Assembly: GCA_023333565.1 (NCBI GenBank)
Contig: JAJKFH010003229.1
Span: forward strand, 806,001 to 870,000
Length of the DNA: 64,000 nt
DNA from: Puffinus mauretanicus
Taxonomy: Eukaryota; Chordata; Aves; Procellariiformes; Procellariidae
Direction of reading: 5' to 3'
The notes under the pieces are model-generated. The model made no database searches, had not been told where the DNA came from, and saw only the letters and a list, made by a program, of their open reading frames with translations. This document shows, in pieces, positions 49,776 to 62,273 of the stretch (the stretch's first letter is position 1; each line of letters begins with the position of its first letter). The position numbers and the translations under genes are program-made.

Positions 49776-51266
49776 GTAAGGACAAACAATTTAGAAAGTG
49801 AAGTAATCTTAATTTCCACAAGTTTTCCCACCAAAACAAAAGATAATCAAACACAGACTATTGGGCTTAACACAGGAATGACTGGATGCAAGTCAAAAGC
49901 TTGTTATACATTTAAACCAAAGTGATCTAATAGCACTAGTTTATTCAGTCATAATTATATTTTCAGAGAGTGCCGTTATGGAACAAGTTGCAGAATACTT
50001 TTCCTTAATTGAATTACCCTATGCCATGTATTCACAGAAAGCACATCATCATCCACTTCTACTAAATTTCAAAGAGAAGAGGTGTATAGTGATGTACTAT
50101 GTAATTTTTAACTACTTTTAGCATCTCATTTTCATTGTTTTTAAGTACCTTTGACAAATGTCTACAGATATCCCTATCTAAAACATTGGAGTTAAAGTAG
50201 GAATTCCTGGATTAATTGTTTGGCTTGTTAAGCAACTACTAGAGGAACAGGTTCTTCCTTTCTGGCCTTAATGCATGAATATATGCAAATCAAAGGAGCT
50301 CACGCTGTTAATGCTATAACCCTTCTGAAGCGACATCATCTCTCACGGTATTGCCAACTACAGTAAGAGTGCATGGGATTTTACTTTTATATATAATGGA
50401 TTGTTTAATAAGTAATCCATTGAGAAAAAAGACCATTAAGACAGATCATAAAATAACATTCCTTCCCTTAGAAATTCTGACATTTTGAAATTTGGTATGA
50501 CACCAAGCTAAGGAAAAGTTCAGAACTTCTGAACAGTAATGAAAAAGACCATTTAAGAATATAAAAATAATTTTACTGAAATATTTCATGTTCTATAATA
50601 TCAAAAGAGATACGAAATACTGTCTCCATTCAAGAATAAAGCAATAAAGTTGAAATTAACAACACCAGTGTAGGTCTAACTGCTTTGAATATTCGCTGCT
50701 AAACATCTGTCAGAATCTGCACATCATCAGTGTTTAGATTTCAGAGAAAGGCACAGTTCCACTGGGAAACCATTTTCATGTAGGCTTTCACAGCCTTTCC
50801 TATAAACCATATCACCTGTGACAATGTTAAACAAAGTATTACTTTTGGGAAATCAAACTTCTCCAGCTCAGAATCCATTCTAAGAACAATTAAAATAAAA
50901 CAAAAAGGCTTGTAAAATAACCTGTTTCAGTGTCAGCTATTACCACTGGAGGTCAAGATGATCCTTGGCATTGCCTGTCTTAACCTCTTATATTGTAAAA
51001 GAGAAGTTTGATTTATTTTCAACATCAGTTATTGCTACTCTGATTCAAATCCAGCTTTGTTGAAACCCATCTGCTCTTTATTAAGTTATCAAAGAGCTTA
51101 TTGTTTTATCTGAGTCTTAACTTGTCTCAAAGGAAAATATTATAAGGTCTTCTGACAGCTTTTCATTTAATTATTGAGAAGACAGTGCTGTTATACCCTC
51201 CTATTTAAAAACATGGTAATAATTTAACAGAAAAAGCAGCAAACACATTAATTCTTGGTGTGACTT
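49776..51266. other. Unassigned AT-rich sequence
   Basis: No gene or repeat recognised. Confidence 0.5.
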
Positions 51267-51480
51267 AGGAACATAAGAACAGCTATTGTACGTGCCACCG
51301 AAGGTCCATCCAGCCTCATGTTCTGTTTCCAACACTAGACTGGTTTTGGGAAACACCACCGATGGCTCAAGAAGGGTAAGGGCAGGAAAAGCCACAGATG
51401 ATACCTCTCTTTAGTGTTCTTCCTGCCTCAAAGCTTTTTTAGCTTTGGGGCTGTCTTAGTGGAATATGATTTCTACCTGG
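51267..51480 (+). mobile_element. Ancient amniote interspersed repeat remnant
   Basis: The stretch starting AGGAACATAAGAACAGCTAT and running through GAAGGTCCATCCAGCC, then TTTAGCTTTGGGGCTG, follows a pattern I know from an old repeat common in birds and reptiles (GGAACATAAGAA, AAGGTCCATCTAGCCCAGTA). The family name is left open. It is strongly diverged, and its limits are approximate. Confidence 0.5.
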
Positions 51481-51879
51481 TAAGTAACTTGCTAGAAATT
51501 TCTCTTCTATAAGTTTGCCCAGTGTGAAGTTTAATCAGATAAAGAAATCCCAGAAAATATTTTCACAGTGTTTGCTCATTTCCCAAACTAAAACTTTTTT
51601 TTTCAAACTTACTGCATGTGTAAACCTGTCCACATTAGGTTTAGCAATCTTAACTGTATAACCATAGCTATACCATGGGCTTAGGGATTATGGATCAATG
51701 TGTAGAGTTTGTCTAACAAAAAACAACCCTACAACTGCTGGTAGAAATGATATTACACTATACCATTCCAGCCAGGTTCTTTTGACAAGTTAAATGCACT
51801 CAATTCTCGCAAACTTCCTGATTCCAAGAAGCTGTCTGTCATCAGAAACGGTGCTCATTTAACCAAATAAGTCAGATGT

Positions 51880-52090
51880 ATTTGGGATCTAACACAAAGT
51901 CTGTTGAAATCAGTGGCATTTGTTCCATTGACTTCAGTTTGGTTTGGCTTAAATTCTTAGGCTCTGTTCCAGCTGTCCATTCATTTCCAAAAGTGAATTT
52001 AAGCATGTGCTTTAGTAATTTAGTTTCCTGAAGAGGAATGTATTTAAGCATGTGCTTAAATGATGTGTTGACTTGGGATTTTAAAAGCTG
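51880..52090. repeat. Degraded palindromic ancient repeat
   Basis: TGAAATCAGTGG and CCATTGACTTCA form imperfect inverted arms around a short loop at about 51906-51935. TTTAAGCATGTGCTT occurs twice, near 51999 and 52043. These words are typical of an old palindromic reptile/bird repeat with CATTGACTTCAATGGGA-like cores (from memory). Boundaries and orientation are uncertain. Confidence 0.4.
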
Positions 52091-53300
52091 AATGGGGGTC
52101 CAGGTTTAATTTTCAGTGAATTTCCTACTATGCTATAATAAATTCTAAAGGAAGTGTATTTGCGCATGTAAATTTAGACAAGTGATAAAACAGTGAGTGA
52201 GGATAATGATTCTCTTATGACACACTGAATAATTTGACACATGCTTTTCTCTTTTTAGAAGTTAATTTTTTGAGAACAACAATGTAAAGCTTAATGGTCA
52301 AGAACACCACGCTGACAGTTACAATATAAAAAACACTTATTGTTTTTAAGCAATTAATGCAACAAGGCAAGCCATTATAATAAAATATCTTTAATTGCAA
52401 TAGTGGGTGATAATCCATAGCTAATTAGCTTTAACTATATAAACCTGCTATCATTATTAACTTTACATGGAAAGCATAAACACTAAAGTGTTTTCATATA
52501 TCTTTAAAGGACTCAAAGTCCCAAAATAGAAGCATCCATATGATCGTCCAGATGATCCACTTTCATCCAACCACTCCTAGCTGCAAATTCAGATTTAAAA
52601 ATAATTTCTGGGGCATAAGAAGAAAGAGCTATGGCTGATACCACACAATTTAAAAGACATACCTGCCAGCAAACCTCCGAATTTTAAAAAAAAACAAGTC
52701 TGTAAAGTATCGTGTAACCTTATTTGCAATATATTTTTAATATTAAATAGAGGCAGATGCTTTAATTTGTGGATTAATCTAACATGTCTAAGCCTCAGCC
52801 AGTAAATTGAGTGCTAAACGAATATTGATTCATTTTTTTTGTGCTCTGACAATATCTAGCTGTTTCAGGCCTGGATCAAGACTACAGTGTGTTATAAAAC
52901 AAAGAAATGGTACCTGTTCCAAATGACTAAATGTTGCATGTTCACTTCTCATTACTGTCTAAGAATGCAATCATTCAGTTTTTAGGAGAACTAAATAAAG
53001 GATATACTCAACCCTGGAGAACTACACCTTCTGTCCTTCCTCGAGGATATGTTTTGACCTAGTCCCAGCTTACATATGGGGAAAAATATTAAGAGTATAT
53101 CATTCATAGTTACATATATTGACTGATACTGAGGACAACAATCCAAAACATCCTTTAAGTTACCAGTACATGACTTAGATTTTGAAATTATTTTTAACTG
53201 CTCAGTATGACTGCACCTCTGATAGACAGTTTATTCTTTCTGGATCAAATTGTGCTCTTGATTACCATGGCGTTAATGAGCCATTTTTACTGTCTTTCAG
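52091..53300. other. Unassigned AT-rich sequence
   Basis: No gene or repeat recognised. Confidence 0.5.
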
Positions 53301-53398
53301 GCATTCCTCTAAAAGGCTCGCATAAGGTTAGAATTTGGCTTTATATTACCGGAAAATTACAATTCTGTAGAAATGATAAAGAAGATCTTCAAAATGAG
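53301..53398 (+). other. Exon-like segment with strong splice signals
   Basis: A 98-bp segment flanked by a good acceptor (TTTTTACTGTCTTTCAG) and a near-consensus donor (GAGGTATGTG). The open frame reads GIPLKGSHKVRIWLYITG and on to KEDLQNE, with no stop. No family is recognised. It begins after the first codon position and ends on a codon boundary. A real exon would need partners outside this window; otherwise it is a chance pseudo-exon. Confidence 0.2.
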
Positions 53399-56389
53399 GT
53401 ATGTGTGATGGAAACTAAAACTCAAGTTCTTGGAATATAGGGTAAACATGGAGCAATTTAATATGTGTTTTTTACTATTAGTCCATCCAGAGAGAGTTCA
53501 CAAGTTGAAGTTAAATCGAGAATAGAAAAAGTAGAAAAAATCACAACAAAATTTCCAAACTATATTTACTGTAGCTATATTTCCATTACAATAACTATAT
53601 TCCCCCATTACTTCTTCTTCATATTACATTTTAGAGCTATTGTGTTACTAATAGATTCTATGGAAATGACATGCATTGAAAGTAGAAAGATTGTTTAAGA
53701 CATTTTACTTTTTTTTTAGAGAAACTAGTGAATGCCGCTGAAAATAAACAGCTGCCAAAAAGTACAGTTCTTATAGAATTGCTCAAACAGACATCTACCC
53801 ATAAAAGAAATTTGGCAGATATACTTGTAAACAACCACAGGTAGCTGTCTGATTCACAGTTACCTAATTGATTGAATTAGCACTAGGGATGTTTTATTAT
53901 CATGTAAAATCACTACTAGTTTCACCAGAGAAACCAGTATCAACTTTTCTTTTATAGCTATCAAAATTATTCAAGTAAGAGTGGGTTAAGTGCCAACTAA
54001 TTTACCAATCTCAAGGCCCCTCAACTTTCTATCAGAACCTCCAAGAGAGGTGAAACCAACAGAATTATTGGTTTTCTATTATGCTGGCACATAAATGTTC
54101 TGAACTGGTCACATTAAGGGTTCAGGGTTTTTTGTGTCATCACAAGAAGAAATTAAACTAGGTTATTTATATTGAGGGATGTATCTTGAATAGGTACTTC
54201 AGATTGTCCTTGAACCAACATAAGAAATTAAGCAGTAAAATAGATTAGAAAAGTAACTGCTGAATGTTAATTTTGACTTTTCATGAGAGTTTTAAAAGTC
54301 CATTATAGACAGTAAGAGATGATAAACTGTAAAAGAGTTCAAAAGCAGTTCATATCTTTCTTTCCTATTTTGTAAACCAGCATAGTCATATATCTAAGAA
54401 TTTAAGTTTTGTACACCATCCATAGGACCGGTGAAGATGCGGTCAAGGTGTTTTGTTCAATCAGAAACATTTGTCTGTAACAAAGTTTTCAGAATTACAA
54501 GGGCTGAATTACATACTAGAAAAGAAATAATGGGTGTAATACCTCACTTGGCCCTTCACTACCTTTCATCAGAAGTAAGTAAGCACCTAAGGGACTCTTA
54601 ATTCCTTCCACCACATACAAAATTTTGCAGCGTAGGGTGGTTTATCAATAACACCAAATGTCTTTCAACAGCCCAACAGTACAAGTGTAATATCAACATT
54701 TAATTCACAGCTTTGCTATGTAAGGAAATTTTTAGGGCACAGCTTAATGTCATAAGAGGCCTCTTCTTGAAGTTGGTGTTCATTCTGTAAATTTAATCTT
54801 TTATTGAAATAATGAATATATTCTTGGTGGTTTCAGTCAGAGCATGGTCCTCACTCTTTGTGTTTTTCACACACTTAGCTTTACTTTTGCTTTTCTGTGG
54901 TGGAGAATGACTTCACCAATGCTACTAACTTCCAGGAATACAGCAGAGACAAAGACACTACTCAAAAGTTAAATGAGACTTCCCTGCCTTGAGGACAGTT
55001 GAAAAATATCCTATCATTTAATGCATTTTTACTACACCATGGCAACAGGTGCTGATCACACTCCTCCCAGCACCTGTAACACTGGGACTGAATATTGTCA
55101 TTTGACATGTTGCCCCTCCTGGGGATTTCTCTTGCTGCAGAAAGGACTTCTAACTGCCCCTGCGAAAATTGGTCGGTCAGTGTTAGAGGGAATTATGGTT
55201 GTACCCCACGCCTCACACTGAAGAAAATACACTTGGGATAAAATCTGTCAAAATCCTATTTTATGCCAAGATGTTTTTAAATATGTTTCTCCTGTCACAA
55301 GAAAGTTCTATGATTTCTCTAAAGCTTAGAATTAAAGCTTTTCATCAATTTCTGACAAAATTGTCTGTCCGTACAGAAATCTGTGCCAAATTTTCAGATG
55401 TAAATAAGGGATGGACTCTTAAATGTCAATTGCCGTGAAGTGGATCACAGTCATTCCATAAAGATATATAGCCTGTAAAGGAACACATAGTGCCAAGGAT
55501 CTTCTTGCAACATCAATGCCCATCAACAGAAATTTGGACAAGGCAATAAATCAATCTGATGGCATCCATCAATTTAATCAGGCACCTACTTAGAAAAGCT
55601 CAGAGGTTCTGAAGTCTGTAAAATGGCATTTGTCCACAACACTTCAGTCTGTACTCAAAAGTGTAGACAGTGGTATCTTAAAAGTTTGCATTAGTGATGA
55701 AAAGAATAAAAATTAAGAAGAAAAATCAGGTCAATTTTTGTACAGTAGTATTAGGAGGAAACAGGATGTTAAATTGAAAAGAAATTGCCATAGACCACTG
55801 GATAATGTAAATGTCTAAAGTACAAATATACAAAACATTTTGGGTAGGCTTGAAGTAGGATTTACTGTATTCTGATAGTTCCCCTGAGTATACTTTTAAC
55901 ATGTATTGCAAAGCTTTTTGTCAGCAGTCATTCAGCAAAGCTTCACAAATGTCAAGAATGCTTAAACATCACAGATACTTGACAATACAAGGTAGAAAAA
56001 CAATCCTGGTGTGTGAAAGGAATGTAATAAAACTTTTGCTACAGTGAATACAAAAAGTATAAGATAGATCAGATATGTTGTCATTCACTTCTGTTAATTA
56101 ATTGTGACACAAAAAAGGCTACTTAGTTCATGGAATTTATAAAAAAAAAAAAAGATTTCTCACAAAAAAGTCTGCTTCAATCAAAATCTGCAATTTCTTA
56201 GGATTGAACTGATCTGAATGAAATTTTCAACAGAAACAATTTAAAGCATTTGAAACTAATTTTTTTTGTCTGATGTAATGTTAATTTTCTCTTTTAGTGT
56301 TTTCTTTCTTTTTATCTATTTCCTATTTAACTAAATTATAATTTTGATATCATCTAGACATTCTATTGTTTCCAAATAAAATATTACAG
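53399..56389. other. Unassigned AT-rich sequence
   Basis: No gene or repeat recognised. Open frames reach 79 codons without a motif. Confidence 0.5.
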
Positions 56390-56980
56390 TGCCGTGCTTT
56401 AACCCCAGCTGGCAACCAAGCACCACACAGCCACTCGCTCACTCCCCCCCCCGGTGGGATGGGAGAGAGAATTGGAAGGGTAAAAGTGAGAAAACTCGTG
56501 GGTTGAGATAAAGACAGTTTAATAGGTAAAGCAAAAGCCGTGCGCGCAAGCAAAGGAAAACAAGGATTTTGTTCACTACTTCCCATCGGCAGACAGGTGT
56601 TCAGCCATTTCCAGGAAAGCAGGGCTCCATCAGGTGTAACGGTTACTTGGGAAGACAAACGCCATCACTCCAAACATCCCCCTTCCTTCTTTTTCCCCCA
56701 GCTTTATATGCTGAGCATGACGTCATATGGTATGGAATATCTCTTTGGTCAGTTGGAGTCAGCTGTCCCAGCTGCGTCCCCAGCTTCTTGTGCACCCCCA
56801 GCTTACTCGCTGGTGGGATGGTGTGAGAAGCAAGAAAAAACCTTGACTCTGTGTAAGCACTGCTCAGCAGTAACTAAAACATCCTGTGTTATCAATACTG
56901 TTTTCAGCACAAATCCAAAATATAGCCCCATGCTAGCTTCTATGAAGAAAATTAACTCTATCCCAGCCAAAACCAGCACA
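56390..56980 (-). mobile_element. Solo LTR of the same ERV family
   Basis: 591 bp on the minus strand, with TG/CA termini (on plus TGCCGTGCTTTAACC to CCAAAACCAGCACA). It aligns with both LTRs of the 30044-32581 element. It keeps the segments each of those has lost separately, so it is the most complete copy. Flanks are TACAG on both sides (56385-56389 and 56981-56985), a perfect 5-bp target-site duplication. It arose by recombination between the two LTRs of a former provirus. A 207-codon plus frame starting inside it and running out is antisense and not a gene. Confidence 0.93.
56703..56725 (-). promoter_or_regulatory. CRE and TATA box of the solo LTR
   Basis: On the minus strand TGACGTCA (56718-56725) precedes TATAAAG (56703-56709). 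Both elements are intact, so the LTR keeps a plausible promoter reading toward lower coordinates. Confidence 0.7.
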
Positions 56981-59900
56981 TACAGATATTTTGTTTTGCA
57001 AAATATTGATAACCTGCTAAAGTACAAGAAGAAAATAAAATTTTGCAAAGCTGTGATATTCCAAACAAACAGAACCCTGACCTCCGTCTCATATTGGCAT
57101 CTGTGTACATTTATAAGAAAGTTAGTTTGTGAAATGAACATTCTCCCCCACCATTTTATCTGAAGGTGTTGAAGCAACGTCACTAACCATTTTAAAGTGC
57201 AAGCAATATACAATAATAAGGATAAAGATAGTACTGTAGTACATAAGAGCTTTTTCCAGGAGAAAACCTCCTGTTCAGAGACTATACAAAAAGAAGATAA
57301 AAAGGCAGTTTGTTTTTCCAAAGTGTTTTTAATCTAAAATAAGAGACAGACTGATAAAGAGAAGACAGAAAGTAATAAAAGTGAACAGTGATACAATATT
57401 GGTCATGCAGTTAGAAAGGATTTGTATTTAATGAATCACAGAAATACAAAATTTAAAGGCTAAGCTCAAAGACAACTACAGTTGTGGTTTCATACACAGT
57501 TTTGGAAAGCTCTTTTCAAACAACAGGGACAGGCAGGAGGATAATACAGAAATGTTTGTCTGAAAATTAACAAAGGGATGGTAGAATCTTTAGATGATAA
57601 GTCAGTCCCGAGACCGAGAAGTAGTGAATAAATTATGTCTTGAAAACAAAGGCAAGTAACTGAGATGTGGTATGGGAGATCTGAAAGAGAGAACAATGCT
57701 TACACGGTCAAATTCAGCAATGGGAAATAGTCTGTGCTGTGTTCTGAGCGGATGGCACAGTGGTGTCCTTTAACCCTCAGATACAGCTGGTGAACCAGTA
57801 ATGGAAGTAAAGTAGTGTTATTTATCTCCTGCCGGCATGGAACCAGTATCAGCAGAATTACTAATTACCTATTTACTAGAGAAATAAAAGTCCTTACCCC
57901 TACCTTTTTTCTCTGGTACTGTGGCCATCCAAACTTCAAATGTACCTAAAAATAACAAATATAGGAGCTAAGCAAATTTAATTAGGGAAAGTAAGGTCCA
58001 CTTTCATAACAGAAAATAAGTTTGACTAAATCTTCTTAGCTTCCAAAATCCAAACCATGATTTACTGGATTCTTAAGAATTGTAAAATTGAAGAGATAGC
58101 ACCCCCCCTGTATCAGACAACAGGAAATATATAATAGTTACAACTGCAGCTATAGGCATAAATAGGAGAAAGCTTAAGGATGCTGCTAACACATTCTGAT
58201 TTGAAGTAGTAGATGATCTGCTCTTGCAATGCCTTATGTCAAGAATAAAAACTGCCCATGAGTAAAAGGGTGATATGATGAGCCATGACAAGTGAAAGAT
58301 TATACATTTAGTTTATTGTTTCATCATACTTTAGTAACACAGCTACAATACCATCACTATGTTGTCTATATTTGTACTATTGGAGGATTTCCACTGTGTC
58401 GTGCAGTTTCTGTATTTGTCAGGAAGGACAGCAGAAAAAAAGAGGTTGAGAACTACTGAATTGACTATGAAAACTGCTAATTGTACCTGCATTCAGGGAA
58501 TTTAGACATCTAAATGACTTTAACTGTGATTTCTGCTCGGCTCAAACAAGGTTGTCAGACACTACCGTTCCTTTTAACGGTTCAGTTCCTGCTTCATGTT
58601 ACTCAGTGTCCATCATAATGCTGATTATGAACTTGGCAAATGTAGTTCATCTGATATCCCAGAGAAAATGGCATGTCCCTCAAAATAAAATTACAGCATT
58701 CACGAATGATCAGTCAAGCATATCTTTTGTGTGACTGAACACACTCTACCTGTATAGCTTTTCTCACAGTAGAGCCAATTAGTTTTGAAATGATGTGTTT
58801 ATAGCACATACTGAAATGCAGAGATTGCCAAGCTAGTATTGTTTTGCTAGTTAAGTCTAAGCAGTACAGGACTTTTTAGCCTGGCACAATGCAAATGCGG
58901 CTATTTTACTTCCAGGGTCATGCTGGGGTTCCATCAGTCAGCTTGGGTTTCCTTGCATGGCACTTTCAGTTCCATGGCTCCTTTAGAGTATTGGCATCTG
59001 CAGTGCAAAGTCATAGTAAAGGACATCAAACCAAAATGCAAGACTCAGTATGAAATGAAACAGTTTTAGTGTTTTTTGGTGGGTGGGAAAATGATAATTT
59101 CAATAAATTTCTAACTTTCTGGGATTTTGACCTTCCTAAAGACTCAGTAGTAGTCCTGCTTGCCAAAGTAACTACAACAGCCTCTGGCCTGAAGTCTCAT
59201 ACAGGAGCTAGGAAGCGGGGGGGCTTGGAACCCCTTCAGCAGGTGGCTGTGAGAGTAGGGCCCAAAAGTGATGGCACCCCAGCTGAGAAGCTGGAAACCT
59301 AATCCAGCCTGGGCCTTTCCTAAAACCTGAGTTGACAGTGAAATTCCACAGTGCAATTCTAATAATAAAAATTGTTTTCATTAACTTTTTTTTTTTCAGA
59401 GCAGTTCTCTGCACCAGATTTGAAGCTGACCTTTCATTTCCTGGGTCCCATATAATCATCTCTGATTGATGGGAATCTTAAAACTGTTATCTGCTGAGCC
59501 GAGTGCAATCACATCAACCAATCCAGCTTCAACCAGAACTCCTCTCCAGAAGTTCAGATGGGAAGAAACTCTGTCATACCTGAAGAGGTTACACTGTAAA
59601 TTGGAAAAAAAAAACCCAAACCAGAACAGAGAATACACCAAAAGAAACAACATTCCTCATAAAGAATGCAGGATTGTCTTTACCTATCCAACTCTAAAAG
59701 TATTTTTAATCCCACTGGCCTCTTTTAAGAACACTCCTGAACAAACAAAGGAAAGAAGGAAAACGGAGAAAGTTGGTGAGGAAATGCCCATTGTCTGCAT
59801 GGGGTAAGAGCTCCCCCAACTCCCCTGTGTTACTGAGACCTTGCTCTCTCCTTTTCTAATAGAATAAAAGAGGAAATCTTTTGATAAAAAGGAAAACAGA

Positions 59901-61036
59901 CTAACAGCAAAAAAAATCCCAGAGCCTGAGTTCTGCTAAAAACTGTAGTTCCTCTCTAAAAGATTCAAACCATACTAGTTAAAATCTGACTGTCAGACAT
60001 GACAAGTTCAACCCCCAGGATATTTTGAATTGTATCAATATGCCATTATAGCATCATCAACTTCTACCTACCTCAGGCCTTAGTAACATCTGAAAGACTC
60101 CCTGAATTTTGTGAAGTTTTACAAGTCTATCAGCATAAGCTTCATTCTTTCAACACAAAATGGGTAAGTTAATAATTTTCAATGTAAGTATCACAAAAAT
60201 TTTCAGACAGAATGATTGGAAAGAGAAGGAACGAAAAGGAAGAAGTAAGGAAAAAGAAGGAAAATATATTAAGCAAGAAAAGAAAAGTAGAATAATTTTT
60301 CATAGTCTATGAACGAATAAAATCTAACAATCTCTTTTGCAGAACTACAGGAAGAAATAACTATTGTAATCTGATTTTTCTTAAGGCTTGGAAGAACTAA
60401 AAAATACATATTTAGCATGCTACAGCAGGACTCCTTTCTGTTAGCATGTTGGTCATAAATAACACAAAGACATTTTCCAGTGCTTCAATTTGTACAAAAT
60501 GTTGCAGGATCACTCTTTTACATATGGCAATTACTAGAACATTTGAGTTTTTTGAAGAAAACTTTCATTAGACAAAAATGTAGTTCTCCTTGGGAATGTA
60601 CTAGCAAGTCTGGACAATGATTCAAGCAAGGGAAAATTTTGAACTGTGCCATTCTCAGATGAGTAAAATTACTTCAATGTTAGTTATTTTGAAATGCTGG
60701 TCTCTCCCGCTCCAACTCTGCATAGAAGGGTTTGGTTTTTACCTGAGGTGAAATGGGAAATATGTGAAAGTCAAACTTTTATGAGATGAAAAGTAGTTTT
60801 TCCATCCAGTTCTGTTGTAGCACACTGGGTGGTATCTCTATCACACCTGTGACTTCCAGAAGTGACAAATCTCTCGTTGCCTCAATAAAACCAGCTGGTT
60901 TCTCTCAACTGTGAACCTCTATTCCATATGGCTGGAGAATCTGCAACAGGTTTTAGTGGAGACTGACAGTTCTGCTTAAAGAAAATAAATGCACCACTTC
61001 CTGGTGGGTTATCATGTTATTCCTCCTCCTATGAGT

Positions 61037-61055
61037 AAAAAAAAAAAAAAAAAAA
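61037..61055 (+). repeat. Poly(A) run of 19
   Basis: Uninterrupted A tract. The sequence upstream does not resemble a retrocopied mRNA. Confidence 0.85.
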
Positions 61056-62253
61056 GACAAAGATCTGACAACAGAGATGTGATTAAATTTTCACAAAAAA
61101 AAAAATCACAGAACATTGAGGAATGATGCATATTCTACTTCAAAAAAGAAAGTTAAATAACCTCAGGGTTTTCAGGAACTGACCAAACTTTTAAAACTTC
61201 AGTGACTTCAGTGAGCCTTAGTGATTCAGCGCTTGAAAAAAGTGCATAATCATTTATGACTGTTAGAAACTGACTGATAAAAAAAATATAAAGCGACTTT
61301 TTCACGGAAGAGCAAGAGACAGAAGTACTTCAGGCAAGTTGTAGATCATGTATCTATTCATTCTAGCCCTAATCTACCATAGTTTATGTTGATGGCAAAG
61401 GAAGCAAATACAGGAAGCTCTTACTCGTCACGTTACGCAACTATTGGCAACAAATCAGAGAATTGTAATGCTCATCTTAAAAGGTAAAAGACCTTACCCA
61501 GTGACAGATTCCTGCTCCTGTTAGCATGAACGCAGTGTCTGGATTAGTGACAGAAAAACACTTCAATAAGAATTATGATTAATATTGTTCAAAAACTTAG
61601 AAGACAGAATGAAAGTATACAGAGAAGAACTTGTGTTTGCTGAGTGCCTATCATTATCTCCAAGAAAAGTAAGGGTGGAAAAGAACCCACGGAATAATCC
61701 TTCAAGTTGTTGGTCCAGGTTTTAAGAATGTGTTAGATCTGCTACTTGTAGATATATATGAAGTATACACAATAAACACCTAGAAATGTTCTAGTTCATT
61801 TATCTTCTGTTTAAGGAGATCTCCTAATTTGATGTTTTGATCACCAAACTTTACAAATAGAAAAGATATCACACCATCAGGAGTTTTCAGTACCTCTGAC
61901 CTGGGAGGATGATGAGTTATTCATTTTTACTGGACTGTAAACTTTTTACCCTCTAAATATCCTTCCGTTAACAACAAAAAAAGTAAACATTGTACACAAC
62001 ACAAGACAGCTTAGCTCAATGATGCTCAATGAAGCATTAGTGCTGCATAATCTGATTTATTTGATGCTTTAATAATGCAAAACATGGTTTCTGCTTTATT
62101 ACATAGCTGTTAATGCAGAAATGACATGCTTACAAAAGATTTACTATAGTACTATTTGCATATAGGCTTCCTTAATAGATGAGAGTGTTTACTGCTCTTT
62201 TGAAATCAAAATATTTAGTCTAGGCATTCTACACTGAATAAAGACTGCCATCT

Positions 62254-62273
62254 TCTGCTGCAACTGCAGCAGA
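62254..62273. repeat. Perfect inverted repeat, 9-bp arms
   Basis: TCTGCTGCA and TGCAGCAGA are separated by two bases. This is a compact, GC-containing palindrome in AT-rich sequence. Confidence 0.85.

Noticed and set aside
56540..57163. 207-codon plus-strand frame
   Set aside because: It starts inside a solo LTR on the opposite strand and runs into non-repetitive AT-rich DNA, with no recognised domain.
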